From an uncultured Prevotella sp. (GTDB lineage Bacteria > Bacteroidota > Bacteroidia > Bacteroidales > Bacteroidaceae), in contig CAJLYG010000028.1 of NCBI GenBank assembly GCA_905210845.1, positions 1 through 22,795 on the forward strand: a stretch of DNA of 22,795 bases, written 5' to 3'. The first letter of the stretch is position 1; each line of letters opens with the position of its first letter. The notes under the pieces were generated by a model that saw only the letters and a list, made by a program, of their open reading frames with translations, did not search any database and was not told where the DNA came from. Both the position numbers and the translations under genes were made by a program. Shown in pieces: positions 1-7,822 of the stretch.

Positions 1-42
1 GAGCGCTGCAAGACCTAAAATGATGATACTTGACTTTTTCAT
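1..42 (-). CDS. Outer-membrane efflux channel, N-terminal fragment (runs off the window)
   Basis: Only 14 codons are present, reading MKKSSIIILGLAAL, which looks like the start of a signal peptide (two lysines, then a hydrophobic run). The ATG lies four bases after the stop of the RND pump on the same strand, so the two are probably co-transcribed and translationally linked. In Bacteroidota efflux operons the third gene after adaptor and pump is normally a TolC/OprM-type outer-membrane factor that forms the exit duct. That identity rests on context alone, because no domain is visible. Confidence 0.55.
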   Translation of the reverse strand, partial: MKKSSIIILGLAAL

Positions 43-46
43 TGGA

Positions 47-3000
47 TCAATCTTTTTCTAATTCTTCAACAGGAATATTGGGCTTGTACTGACGAAGCTC
101 ATTGAGTACTTCCTTATCGACAGTGTCATCGAACGTAATCGGCTTCAGCTTCTCCTGTAAGTACTGGAAGATACAGAACAGGGCGGGCACGACAAACACC
201 TGTACCAGCGTACCCAAGAACATACCGCCCACGGCAGCGGCTCCTAAGGTCTGGTTACCATTCTTGCCTACGCCAGAAGCAAACATCAATGGGAGCAGAC
301 CAATCACCATAGCCAACGAGGTCATCAGGATAGGACGCAGACGGGCTGCAGCTCCAAGGATGGCACTGTACTTGATGGCCATACCAGTCTGACGACGTTC
401 AAGGGCGAACTGAACGATAAGGATGGCATTCTTAGAGAGAAGACCAATCAACATAATCAGTGAGATCTGCATGTAAATGTCGTTGCTATGACCAAAGAGA
501 TTGGTGAAGGCAAACGCGCCTGCCAAACCAAACGGCACAGACAGCAACACAGACAACGGCAGGATGTAACTCTCGTACTGAGCACTGAGGATCAGGTAGA
601 CGAACACCAAACAGAGGATAAAGATAAGCGCAGTAGAGTTGCTTGACTCAGCCTCAGAACGGCTCAATCCGGAGTATTCATAACCGTAGCCATCAGGAAG
701 GTTATCATTGGCCACTTCCTCGATGGCTTTCATCACCTGTCCAGAAGAGTAACCAGTATTCGCATTCACGCTCACGTTAATGGCGGTGAAGAGGTTGAAT
801 CGGTTGATATTGGACGGACCATAGACCTTACGGAGCTTCACGAACTCGCTGACCGGTGACATCTCACCCGTAGAGGTACGTACATAGATACGAGTGAGCC
901 CTTCGGGAGTCATACGACTCGCCACATCGCCCTGGATCATCACACGGAAGAGCTTGCCGTAGGCATTGAAGTTGGAGGCGTAAAGCCCGCCATAGTAACC
1001 TTGCATGACTGCAAGCACCACCTTAGGAGATATACCTGCCTGCTTGGTCTTGGATACATCGACATCCACCATGTACTGAGGATAGTTCGGGTTGTAAGAA
1101 GTCATAGCCTGTTGCACCTCCGGTCTCTTATTCAACTCAGCCAAGAAGCTCTTGGTCACGTTGAAGAACTTATTCAAGTCGCCACCGGTCTTATCCTGCA
1201 TGGTCATGGTGACACCATTTTGCACGGAGAAACCGGAGACCATAGGAGGACCGAAAGCCAAGATCTGTGCATCCTTAATAGAGGCAGTCTGCTTATAGAT
1301 CATGCCCAATACCGAGTTTTGCTCGTAGGGATTAACCAAGAGAGCCATAGGATCTTTGTCCTGAATCGCACGCTTAATACGATCGGTGATACCACCGCCA
1401 CGCTCATCAAAAGGCTTTAACTTGATAATAAAGGTTGCCTGATCTGATCCCTGGCCTGCGATGAAGTTATAACCAATGATGGCATTGCGGTGAAGGATGG
1501 CCGGATTGTTGGCCAACATCTTGTCCACTTCATCCACAATCTTCTTGGTTCGCTCTTGAGAAGTACCTGGGTTAGCAGATATCGTCACGAAGATAGTTCC
1601 CGTGTCCTCATCAGGTACAAGACCAGTCTTGGTGGTTGTCATCAGGATGGCGAGTGCCACAATGCCCACCACGACAATCGATGCAGTAATGATGCGATGA
1701 TTGATGATGTGCTCGACACCTTTCTTATATTTATTAACCGTCTTATCGAATACACGGTTGAAGCCTGCATGGAAGCGTGCGACGAATGTCTTGTTCTTCT
1801 CCGATTCTTCTCCCTGATGCGGTTTGAGGAAGATGGCACAAAGTGCAGGGGAGAGCGTCAAGGCGTTGATAGCCGAGATAACGATACTCACGGCCATGGT
1901 AACACCGAACTCACGGTAGAAAGTACCACTCGTTCCACTCATGAAGGACACAGGGACGAACACTGCAGCCATGACCAGGGTAATGGAGATGATGGCTCCC
2001 GAAATCTCGTTCATGGCATCGATGGCAGCCGTAAGGGCATTATCGTAACCTTGGTCGAGCTTGGCATGGACAGCCTCGACGACCACAATGGCATCATCGA
2101 CCACAATGGCGATGGCCAACAACAATGCCGACAGCGTCAGCAGGTTGATGGAGAAGCCGAAAATCCAAAGGAACAAGAACGTACCGATCAAGGCTACAGG
2201 CACGGCAATCATAGGGATCAACGTGGAGCGGAAGTCCTGAAGGAAAATGTACACCACGAGGAACACCAGCAAAAGGGTGATGACCAATGTCATGATCACC
2301 TCATGGATAGAAGCAAAGAGGAAGTCGGTCACATCATACATCGTGACGATCTTCATGCCAGGAGGCATCACCTTCTCCTGCTGGGCGAGAGCTGTCTTCA
2401 CGTCTGTGGCAATCTGCGTGGCATTAGAACCAGCAATTTGCTGCACCATACCCATACAGGCAGGCTTCCCGTCGTTGATCAGGCTCACGTTATACATCAA
2501 GGTACCAAGCTCAATCTTGGCAACATCCTTCAGCTTCAGGGTCTCGCCAGAGGTCTTACTGGTCAAGATAATGTTATCATACTCAATAGGAGTAGACAGA
2601 CGTCCCTTGTAGCGAAGGGTATATTCGTATGCCACATTGGAGTTTTCTCCAAACTTACCAGGGGCAGCCTCGATGTTCTGCTCAGCCAATACAGCGGTAA
2701 TATCCGATGGCATCAACCCGTACTGCTTCATCTTGTCCGGCTTCAACCAGATACGCATGGAGTAGTTGGCGGTAGAAGGGCTCTGCACATCACCCACTCC
2801 ATTGATACGCTTGATCAACGGTACGATGTTGATATTGTTATAGTTGGTGACAAACTGATCATAGTATCTGCCATCAGAAGTGACGGCGTACATGATGACA
2901 TTGGAGGTCTGTCGCTTGGTAACAGTGACACCGACCTGTGTTACCTCAGCAGGCAACAGGGCTTGTGCCTGCGAGACACGGTTCTGAACATTGACGGCTG

Positions 3001-3310
3001 CCATATCAGGATCGGATCCCTGCTTGAAGTAAACCGTAATCATACACATACCGTCGTTGGTAGTTTGGGATGTCATGTAGGTCATGTTCTCCACACCATT
3101 GATGCTTTCTTCCAAAGGCACGGCGACGGATTTCATCACCGTCTCGGCATCAGCACCGGTATAAGTAGCCTGCACCATGATGGTAGGCGGGGCAATGTCC
3201 GGGTATTGCTCAATAGGCAACGATACCAAACCGATGGTTCCCAACAGCACAAGCATGATGGAAATAACGGTAGAGAGCACCGGACGCTTAATAAAATTGG
3301 TAAAAGTCAT
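47..3310 (-). CDS. RND-family (HAE1, AcrB/MexB-like) inner-membrane efflux pump
   Basis: This is the proton-driven pump of a tripartite efflux system, exporting drugs or other amphiphiles from the inner membrane and periplasm through an outer-membrane channel. At 1087 residues it is slightly longer than AcrB because of a C-terminal tail after about residue 1050. The order is TM1 (about 10-30), periplasmic loop, TM2-6 (about 335-500), TM7 (about 540-560), second periplasmic loop and TM8-12 (about 893-1050). The proton-relay acidic pair of TM4 is present (AIAIVVDDAIVVVE, D405/D406), as is the TM10 lysine (LLSKNAILIVQF, K960), so it looks functional. The N-terminus (FIKRPVLSTVISIMLVLLG) is typical of the family. 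It lies 74 bp after the adaptor gene and just before the channel gene. The substrate cannot be told from sequence. Confidence 0.95.
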   Translation of the reverse strand: MTFTNFIKRPVLSTVISIMLVLLGTIGLVSLPIEQYPDIAPPTIMVQATYTGADAETVMKSVAVPLEESINGVENMTYMTSQTTNDGMCMITVYFKQGSDPDMAAVNVQNRVSQAQALLPAEVTQVGVTVTKRQTSNVIMYAVTSDGRYYDQFVTNYNNINIVPLIKRINGVGDVQSPSTANYSMRIWLKPDKMKQYGLMPSDITAVLAEQNIEAAPGKFGENSNVAYEYTLRYKGRLSTPIEYDNIILTSKTSGETLKLKDVAKIELGTLMYNVSLINDGKPACMGMVQQIAGSNATQIATDVKTALAQQEKVMPPGMKIVTMYDVTDFLFASIHEVIMTLVITLLLVFLVVYIFLQDFRSTLIPMIAVPVALIGTFLFLWIFGFSINLLTLSALLLAIAIVVDDAIVVVEAVHAKLDQGYDNALTAAIDAMNEISGAIISITLVMAAVFVPVSFMSGTSGTFYREFGVTMAVSIVISAINALTLSPALCAIFLKPHQGEESEKNKTFVARFHAGFNRVFDKTVNKYKKGVEHIINHRIITASIVVVGIVALAILMTTTKTGLVPDEDTGTIFVTISANPGTSQERTKKIVDEVDKMLANNPAILHRNAIIGYNFIAGQGSDQATFIIKLKPFDERGGGITDRIKRAIQDKDPMALLVNPYEQNSVLGMIYKQTASIKDAQILAFGPPMVSGFSVQNGVTMTMQDKTGGDLNKFFNVTKSFLAELNKRPEVQQAMTSYNPNYPQYMVDVDVSKTKQAGISPKVVLAVMQGYYGGLYASNFNAYGKLFRVMIQGDVASRMTPEGLTRIYVRTSTGEMSPVSEFVKLRKVYGPSNINRFNLFTAINVSVNANTGYSSGQVMKAIEEVANDNLPDGYGYEYSGLSRSEAESSNSTALIFILCLVFVYLILSAQYESYILPLSVLLSVPFGLAGAFAFTNLFGHSNDIYMQISLIMLIGLLSKNAILIVQFALERRQTGMAIKYSAILGAAARLRPILMTSLAMVIGLLPLMFASGVGKNGNQTLGAAAVGGMFLGTLVQVFVVPALFCIFQYLQEKLKPITFDDTVDKEVLNELRQYKPNIPVEELEKD

Positions 3311-3384
3311 ATTCTTACCTTTTACTTGTTCCTAATATAAAAACGTTTGTTAATGAATGTCTAACACCAGTCTTACTGACTGGA

Positions 3385-4578
3385 TTATTTACCAGACATA
3401 GCCTTGACAAAGCCTTTGGCCGTACCTTGCTCCTTAGAGAGGTTAGCAGCATCATCGATCTTCTTCTGATACTGCTCTTCGGTAATAGGCTTTATCTGCT
3501 CTCCGTCAGTCAACTTGTTGATGCCTTTCGACACGTAGCGATCACCGACATGTAGTCCACTGGTAACGACAAAGTTGACCCCGTCGTTCTGGGGATCGAC
3601 CGTAATCTCGGAATACTTCACCTTATTGTTCTTATCAACAATATAGACAAAGTATTTATTCTGTACCTGAGAGGTTGCCTCCTGAGGTATCACGACAGCA
3701 TTATTCTTGATGTAGGGCACGACGATCTGTCCAGCCCCTCCGCTCTTGAGAAGCCCCTGAGGATTGCTAAAGTGTGCAATGAGACTATAAGCTCCCGTAG
3801 TCGGGTCGATCACGCCACTCATTTTTACCACGCGACCAGGACTATTGTAGATTGAACCGTCAGCAAGTTGCAGTTTTACTGTAGGCATTTCCTTGATAAC
3901 GCCAGCCACGCTACCTGCGGTTTTCGACATGCTGAGGATATCGCTTTCACTCATAGAGAAGAAGACCTCAACAGTAGAAACATCGCTCACAGTAGTCAGC
4001 GTGCTGCTTGCTGATACGAGCGCACCTTTCTTATAAGGCAGTGAGCCCACTACCCCAGACGCTGGAGCCGTAACCGTACACCAACTCAGAGTTTCACGGG
4101 CAGAAGCAAGGCTGGCGCGAGCTTGTGCAACCTGTGCCTCGGCAGTCTTGTAACTGTTAAGGGCTGTCTCCAACTCATATTGTCCAATGATGTGCTGCGC
4201 AAAGAGTTTCTTGCTATTCTGGTAGGTCAAACGTGTCGTATTTGCCTGAGCAATGGCTGTATTGAGTGCAGCCTGACACTGATTAACCGTAGCACGATAA
4301 GTCTCACTATCAATGGTGAACATCACCTGTCCGGCTCTTACTCTCTGCCCTTCATGCACATAAACATTAGTAATGTAGCCAGAGAGCTTGGGATGAACCT
4401 CTACGTCCTGAATACCTTTGATCGTTGCTGGATAAGTGGTCTGCATGCCAGCGCTGGACTCGCCTACCGTTCTGACGGCAAACTCATTGTCTCCAAGATT
4501 CATGCTACCACTTTTGCCTCCACAAGAGACAAGCAGCGGGGCTGCTAAAGCAGCCAACAAATACTTCATTATTCTCAT
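3385..4578 (-). CDS. Efflux RND transporter periplasmic adaptor (membrane fusion protein) lipoprotein
   Basis: This periplasmic adaptor (AcrA/MexA family) bridges the RND pump and the outer-membrane channel. It has 397 residues, normal for the family. The N-terminus is a lipoprotein signal with lipobox LLVSC (lipidated Cys19). It is followed by the first half of the lipoyl domain (around KLSGYITNVYVHEG, about 65-95), an alpha-helical hairpin rich in Ala/Gln (about 100-165), the returning lipoyl strand (TVTAPASGVVGSL), a beta-barrel domain and a membrane-proximal C-terminus. The ATG at 4578 is chosen over the Met three codons later because the decayed upstream copy shares the same N-terminal MR..K spacing. 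It is first in the operon and is probably driven from the promoter near 4690. Confidence 0.93.
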   Translation of the reverse strand: MRIMKYLLAALAAPLLVSCGGKSGSMNLGDNEFAVRTVGESSAGMQTTYPATIKGIQDVEVHPKLSGYITNVYVHEGQRVRAGQVMFTIDSETYRATVNQCQAALNTAIAQANTTRLTYQNSKKLFAQHIIGQYELETALNSYKTAEAQVAQARASLASARETLSWCTVTAPASGVVGSLPYKKGALVSASSTLTTVSDVSTVEVFFSMSESDILSMSKTAGSVAGVIKEMPTVKLQLADGSIYNSPGRVVKMSGVIDPTTGAYSLIAHFSNPQGLLKSGGAGQIVVPYIKNNAVVIPQEATSQVQNKYFVYIVDKNNKVKYSEITVDPQNDGVNFVVTSGLHVGDRYVSKGINKLTDGEQIKPITEEQYQKKIDDAANLSKEQGTAKGFVKAMSGK

Positions 4579-4634
4579 ACCTATTATTATATATTAATAA
4601 TTAATCTTGATGTCGTATCCTATTCTTAATCTGG

Positions 4635-4722
4635 CAGATTTGAAATCAGACAAAGAAAATATTCCTTCCCTTTCTGTTTCTACGCTGCAAAGTTACAGAT
4701 TATATCTGAAAACTTGAACCAA
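4635..4722 (-). promoter_or_regulatory. Promoter and candidate operator of the efflux operon
   Basis: On the minus strand TAACTTTG (4695..4688) matches the Bacteroidota -7 box TAnnTTTG. The -33 region is weak: no TTTG lies at 19-21 bp, and the nearest TTG ends 24 bp upstream. A 13-bp dyad, CAGAT-TAT-ATCTG (4696..4708), abuts the -7 box inside the spacer. A related dyad, CAGATTTGAAATCAG (4635..4649), lies in the leader. Two similar dyads around a weak promoter would fit repressor control, but no regulator gene sits next to the operon in this window. Confidence 0.45.
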
Positions 4723-4767
4723 CCTACTGAGTTTTTTAACAAAGATTAGAGCAGACTACCTCTATTA

Positions 4768-4953
4768 TTAAAACACATTCAGATGGATTGGAACCACTCG
4801 CCCTTGCCCCATGAGAGCAGAGGAATGCACGCCCAAAGTTAAAACTGGAAATTCATGATTACCGAAACATGGCAAGTCATCCCCACTTTTACCACCATAA
4901 GCAGTCAACGCAGCCTTAATCACGGCCATCAATAAAAACTTAACTTGTCTCAT
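4768..4953 (-). pseudogene. Decayed N-terminal copy of the efflux adaptor gene
   Basis: This 61-codon reading frame starts MRQVKFLLMAVIKAALTAYG and aligns without gaps to the first 24 residues of the neighbouring adaptor, with 12 identities including MR..K.LL and GGKSG. It then follows with NHEFPVLTLG and SSALM against DNEFAVRTVG and SSAGM. At DNA level 46 of 77 bases match by hand count (4883-4959 against 4508-4584), including an identical CTCATACCTAT over the start codon and six bases upstream of it. The lipobox cysteine is replaced by tyrosine, and the frame stops before any lipoyl domain, so no working adaptor can be made. It is best read as a remnant of a duplicated or second adaptor gene. 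A functional short peptide is unlikely but not excluded. Confidence 0.6.
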
Positions 4954-5048
4954 ACCTATACGAAATTACAAATATTTATTACAATATAGCATCAAACATC
5001 ATTGCTCTTAAAGAAAACTAACCCGTCTAATCAAGTTTTGTTTCGGTG

Positions 5049-5089
5049 CAAAAATAGTCATTATATCCACACGTTGTTATTCGCAACGT
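5049..5089 (-). promoter_or_regulatory. Weak promoter-like box and small hairpin upstream of the adaptor remnant
   Basis: TATTTTTG (5056..5049, minus) fits the -7 consensus but lacks a good -33 box. It lies about 95 bp before the adaptor remnant and could be the relic promoter of the lost gene. A short hairpin, ACGTTG-N7-CAACGT (5071..5089), sits just upstream and is followed on the plus strand by CACTTTTT. It lies 35 bp beyond the stop of cca, so it may contribute to ending that transcript, although the U-tract is on the wrong side for it. Confidence 0.25.
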
Positions 5090-5123
5090 CACTTTTTAAT
5101 ATTAATTACGGGATTTTATGCAA

Positions 5124-6575
5124 TTATAGGAGTCCCATTTGCTTTGCCTTCGCATTCAAGAGCTTCATCAAGGGCTCGCGTTCGTTAGGAACCTTATTAT
5201 CCAACACCGCGTCTTTCAAAGTCTGTTTTAAAGTTCCCACCTCACGGGATGGGATCAAATGAAACATTTCCATAATTTCGTTTCCATCAATGCAAGGCTG
5301 TAGCAAGCGTTTATAATCGCGTTCTTTTAGATCCTGCAGCTTTTCACGAACCATCTTAAAATTGTCAAGGAAACGTTGCTTGCGCACCTGGTTCTTACTG
5401 GTAATATCGGCCTCACAAAGCATCATCAAGTCGTCGATATCATCACCGGCATCATTCATCAAGCGCCTGACAGCGCTATCCGTCACCTCCTCATCTGCAA
5501 TGACAATGGGTCGCATATGTAGATCTACCATTTTCTGGACATACTTCATCTTCATGTCCATCGGCAATTTCAATCGACGGAAAATCTGTGGTACCATTCT
5601 GGCTCCTAAGTAGTTATGATTATGGAACGTCCATCCTGACACAGGATCCCAACGCTTACTCTTCGTCTTCCCCACATCATGCAGGAGAGCCGCCCAACGA
5701 AGCCACAATTTCATCTCCTGCCGATATGGTTTTCCACCGGCCTGAGCCTTGCAGACATTGTCCAAGACTTCTAACGTGTGATAGAAATTATTCTTATGGG
5801 CACGCCCATTCCTTGTTTCCACAATATCCAGTGCCGCTAACTCCGGAAGGATCAGCGCTAATAGGCCACATCGATGCAAGTCTACAAAGCCCCGACTGGG
5901 CTGATCAGTCATCATGATCTTATTCAGTTCCTCTTCAATTCGCTCACCACTGATAATCTTGATTCTGTTTGCATTCCGCTCTAATGCGCTGAAAGTTTCG
6001 TCTTCTATGAAAAATCTTAACTGAGTAGCAAAACGGATACAGCGTAACATCCGAAGCGGATCATCAGAAAAAGTAATATCTGGGTCAAGAGGAGTCCGGA
6101 TGATCCCATCCTCCATATCAGCAAGACCGTCGAAAGGATCAACGAGTTGCCCAAAGTGATCCTTGTTCAAGCAGACTGCCAAGGCATTGATTGTAAAGTC
6201 CCTCCGGTTCTGGTCGTCTTCCAAAGTACCATCTTCTACGACCGGCTTACGAGAGTCATGGCGATAGCTTTCCTTACGGGCACCGACGAATTCCACTTCC
6301 GTTCCCTTGTATTTTACCTGAGCAGTGCCGAAATTTCGGAAGACAGAAAGGTGGGCGCTCTTTCCCAGTTGCCCCTTTAATGCCTCTGCTACTTGGATCC
6401 CGCTTCCCACCACGACCACGTCAATATCATTGGACGGACGTTCAAGAAACAAATCACGAACATACCCCCCTACCACATAACACTCCAACTGAAGCGAATC
6501 TGCGGCACGGGATATCTGATGAAAGATGTCCTTATCAAGGAGCTTTGCCAAGTCGGCATCCGTAAGATTTCTCAT
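5124..6575 (-). CDS. cca: CCA-adding tRNA nucleotidyltransferase with HD domain
   Basis: This cytoplasmic enzyme adds or repairs the 3' CCA of tRNAs using CTP and ATP. It has 483 residues. The class II nucleotidyltransferase core is clear: GGYVRD (36-41), the metal-binding acidic pair in NDIDVVVVG (D50, D52), RRDFTINA (124-131), then DPFDG and RMLRCIRFATQL (175-186) of the neck/body. An HD-type phosphohydrolase domain follows, with H266 in FYHTLEVLD, the HD pair in AALLHDVGK (H299/D300) and FHNH (317-320). This is the usual bacterial Cca-HD layout. Poly(A) polymerase is the alternative within the superfamily, but the HD domain and the phylum favour CCA addition. It has its own well-formed promoter and is divergent from the next lipoprotein gene. 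Confidence 0.93.
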   Translation of the reverse strand: MRNLTDADLAKLLDKDIFHQISRAADSLQLECYVVGGYVRDLFLERPSNDIDVVVVGSGIQVAEALKGQLGKSAHLSVFRNFGTAQVKYKGTEVEFVGARKESYRHDSRKPVVEDGTLEDDQNRRDFTINALAVCLNKDHFGQLVDPFDGLADMEDGIIRTPLDPDITFSDDPLRMLRCIRFATQLRFFIEDETFSALERNANRIKIISGERIEEELNKIMMTDQPSRGFVDLHRCGLLALILPELAALDIVETRNGRAHKNNFYHTLEVLDNVCKAQAGGKPYRQEMKLWLRWAALLHDVGKTKSKRWDPVSGWTFHNHNYLGARMVPQIFRRLKLPMDMKMKYVQKMVDLHMRPIVIADEEVTDSAVRRLMNDAGDDIDDLMMLCEADITSKNQVRKQRFLDNFKMVREKLQDLKERDYKRLLQPCIDGNEIMEMFHLIPSREVGTLKQTLKDAVLDNKVPNEREPLMKLLNAKAKQMGLL

Positions 6576-6596
6576 CGATTTCTATTTTCGTGGCTG

Positions 6597-6627
6597 CAAA
6601 GTTACGGCAAATCATGCAAAAAGCAAA
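6597..6627 (-). promoter_or_regulatory. Promoter of cca
   Basis: On the minus strand TTTG (6627..6624), a 19-bp spacer and TAACTTTG (6604..6597) match the Bacteroidota -33/-7 pattern very well. The start codon of cca lies 21 bp downstream, giving a short leader. Confidence 0.75.
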
Positions 6628-6658
6628 ATAAAAACATGGCAAATTCACGATTATTGAT

Positions 6659-6666
6659 TATCTTTG
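6659..6666 (+). promoter_or_regulatory. Promoter -7 box of the small lipoprotein gene
   Basis: TATCTTTG fits TAnnTTTG. The -33 region (around CATGG, 6635-6639) is poor. Only five bases separate the box from the ATG at 6672, so the transcript would have essentially no leader. Confidence 0.5.
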
Positions 6667-6671
6667 CCCTC

Positions 6672-7091
6672 ATGAAAAAATATATTGTTATGATAGGGAT
6701 ATGCATGGCACTGCTTGCTTGCCATGGAGAAAAAGGTGACGAGGAAAAGGCGGCACCCTTGTTATCTAAAATAGAATCACTTTATCACGAGGGGCATTAC
6801 CAGGCGGCCCTCGACTCGATCGTGCAACTCAGGGAAAAATACCCGACTGCTATCAACGCTCGTAAGAGAGCTTTGCTCATCTGGCAGGATGCCTCCTTGA
6901 AAAAAGCACAAGACGATATCGCCAAGACTGACTCCGCCTTGCAGGCGACAACAAGCCAATATAACGAGGCAAAGACCTTCTATGACAGGAACTTACTACG
7001 GGTAAAGCGAGATTCCCTACAAACCCGATATGACGCCTTATGTGGAACGGTAAGGATCATCCACAAAAGGCAGAAGGAGCGTTCTCATTGA
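6672..7091 (+). CDS. Small lipoprotein with a TPR-like helical region
   Basis: The protein has 139 residues. The N-terminus MKKYIVMIGICMALLAC is a lipoprotein signal (lipobox LLAC, Cys17). Residues about 28-75 (KIESLYHEGHYQAALDSIVQ onward) resemble a tetratricopeptide helix pair, followed by a charged helix to the C-terminus (SLQTRYDALCG, KRQKERSH). The open frame extends upstream without a stop, but ATG 6672 is chosen because the signal peptide begins there and a -7 box lies directly before it. It is expected to be membrane-anchored in the cell envelope. The function is unknown, and the family is common near cca and the DUF1599 cluster only as far as I can recall. Confidence 0.75.
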   Translation: MKKYIVMIGICMALLACHGEKGDEEKAAPLLSKIESLYHEGHYQAALDSIVQLREKYPTAINARKRALLIWQDASLKKAQDDIAKTDSALQATTSQYNEAKTFYDRNLLRVKRDSLQTRYDALCGTVRIIHKRQKERSH

Positions 7092-7177
7092 ATCCAAGCG
7101 GCAGTGTGCCTCGTATGAAACAGGATAGAAAGGGAAGAATGCCGTGCAAAAGGCGGGACGAATCTGTCACAGCATAA

Positions 7178-7209
7178 TTTGGCTATTTCGGGATAAATGA
7201 GTAACTTTG
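7178..7209 (+). promoter_or_regulatory. Promoter of the DUF1599-tpiA-folE gene run
   Basis: TTTG (7178..7181), a 20-bp spacer and TAACTTTG (7202..7209) form a near-perfect Bacteroidota promoter. The first gene starts 55 bp downstream. Confidence 0.75.
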
Positions 7210-7264
7210 CAACCGAAAATGCGAAAAGGATTCCCCGTAGGGGAAGAAAGAGAAAACTGAAAGT

Positions 7265-7822
7265 ATGAGTGATTCAACCATAACAACTGAGCAACAGTTT
7301 AAGGACGTGATGAAAGAATGCCGGTCCTTGTTCAGGAAGAAACTGCATGATTATGGAGCTTCGTGGCGGATCCTACGTCCGTCATCGCTGACCGACCAGT
7401 TATTCATCAAGGCAAAGCGAATCCGTTCTCTCGAAATCAAGAAGGAATCCTATGTTGGGGAAGGTATCCGTCCAGAATTCATCGCCTTGATCAACTATGG
7501 GATCATTGGGCTGATCCAGCTTGAGAAAGGTTTTGTCGACGAAGTGGACATAACCCCGGAAGAAGCTTTGGTACTCTACGACAAACATGCGCAAGAGGCC
7601 TTGGAGCTGATGCTCAAGAAAAATCACGACTACGATGAGGCATGGAGGGCTATGCGTGTAAGCAGCTATACCGACTTTATCCTAACCAAGATACAAAGAG
7701 TAAAAGAGATTGAGGATATCCATGGACAGACACTTGCCTCAGAAGGGGTAGATGCCAATTACATGGACATCATCAACTACGCAGTTTTTGGAGCTATAAA
7801 ATTGAAGGAAGAAAAAGATTGA
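7265..7822 (+). CDS. DUF1599 (nucleotide-modification-associated domain) protein, two tandem copies
   Basis: The 185-residue soluble protein is built from two copies of one domain. The first (about 10-78) carries [20 protein letters not shown] and [16 protein letters not shown]. The second (about 104-183) carries [20 protein letters not shown] and [15 protein letters not shown]. The shared frame is HDYG/D..WR..R.SS.TD....K..R, then INY...G...L. This is the DUF1599 family, proposed to act in nucleotide modification, but no reaction is established that I know of. It heads the gene run, and its stop codon TGA overlaps the TTG start of the next gene (TTGA), which suggests coupled translation. Confidence 0.85.
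   Translation: MSDSTITTEQQFKDVMKECRSLFRKKLHDYGASWRILRPSSLTDQLFIKAKRIRSLEIKKESYVGEGIRPEFIALINYGIIGLIQLEKGFVDEVDITPEEALVLYDKHAQEALELMLKKNHDYDEAWRAMRVSSYTDFILTKIQRVKEIEDIHGQTLASEGVDANYMDIINYAVFGAIKLKEEKD

Noticed and set aside
1490..3340. A 616-codon plus-strand frame opposite the RND pump gene
   Set aside because: Its translation is rich in His, Asp and Arg without structure, as expected for the antisense of a conserved gene; the RND frame on the other strand is unmistakable.
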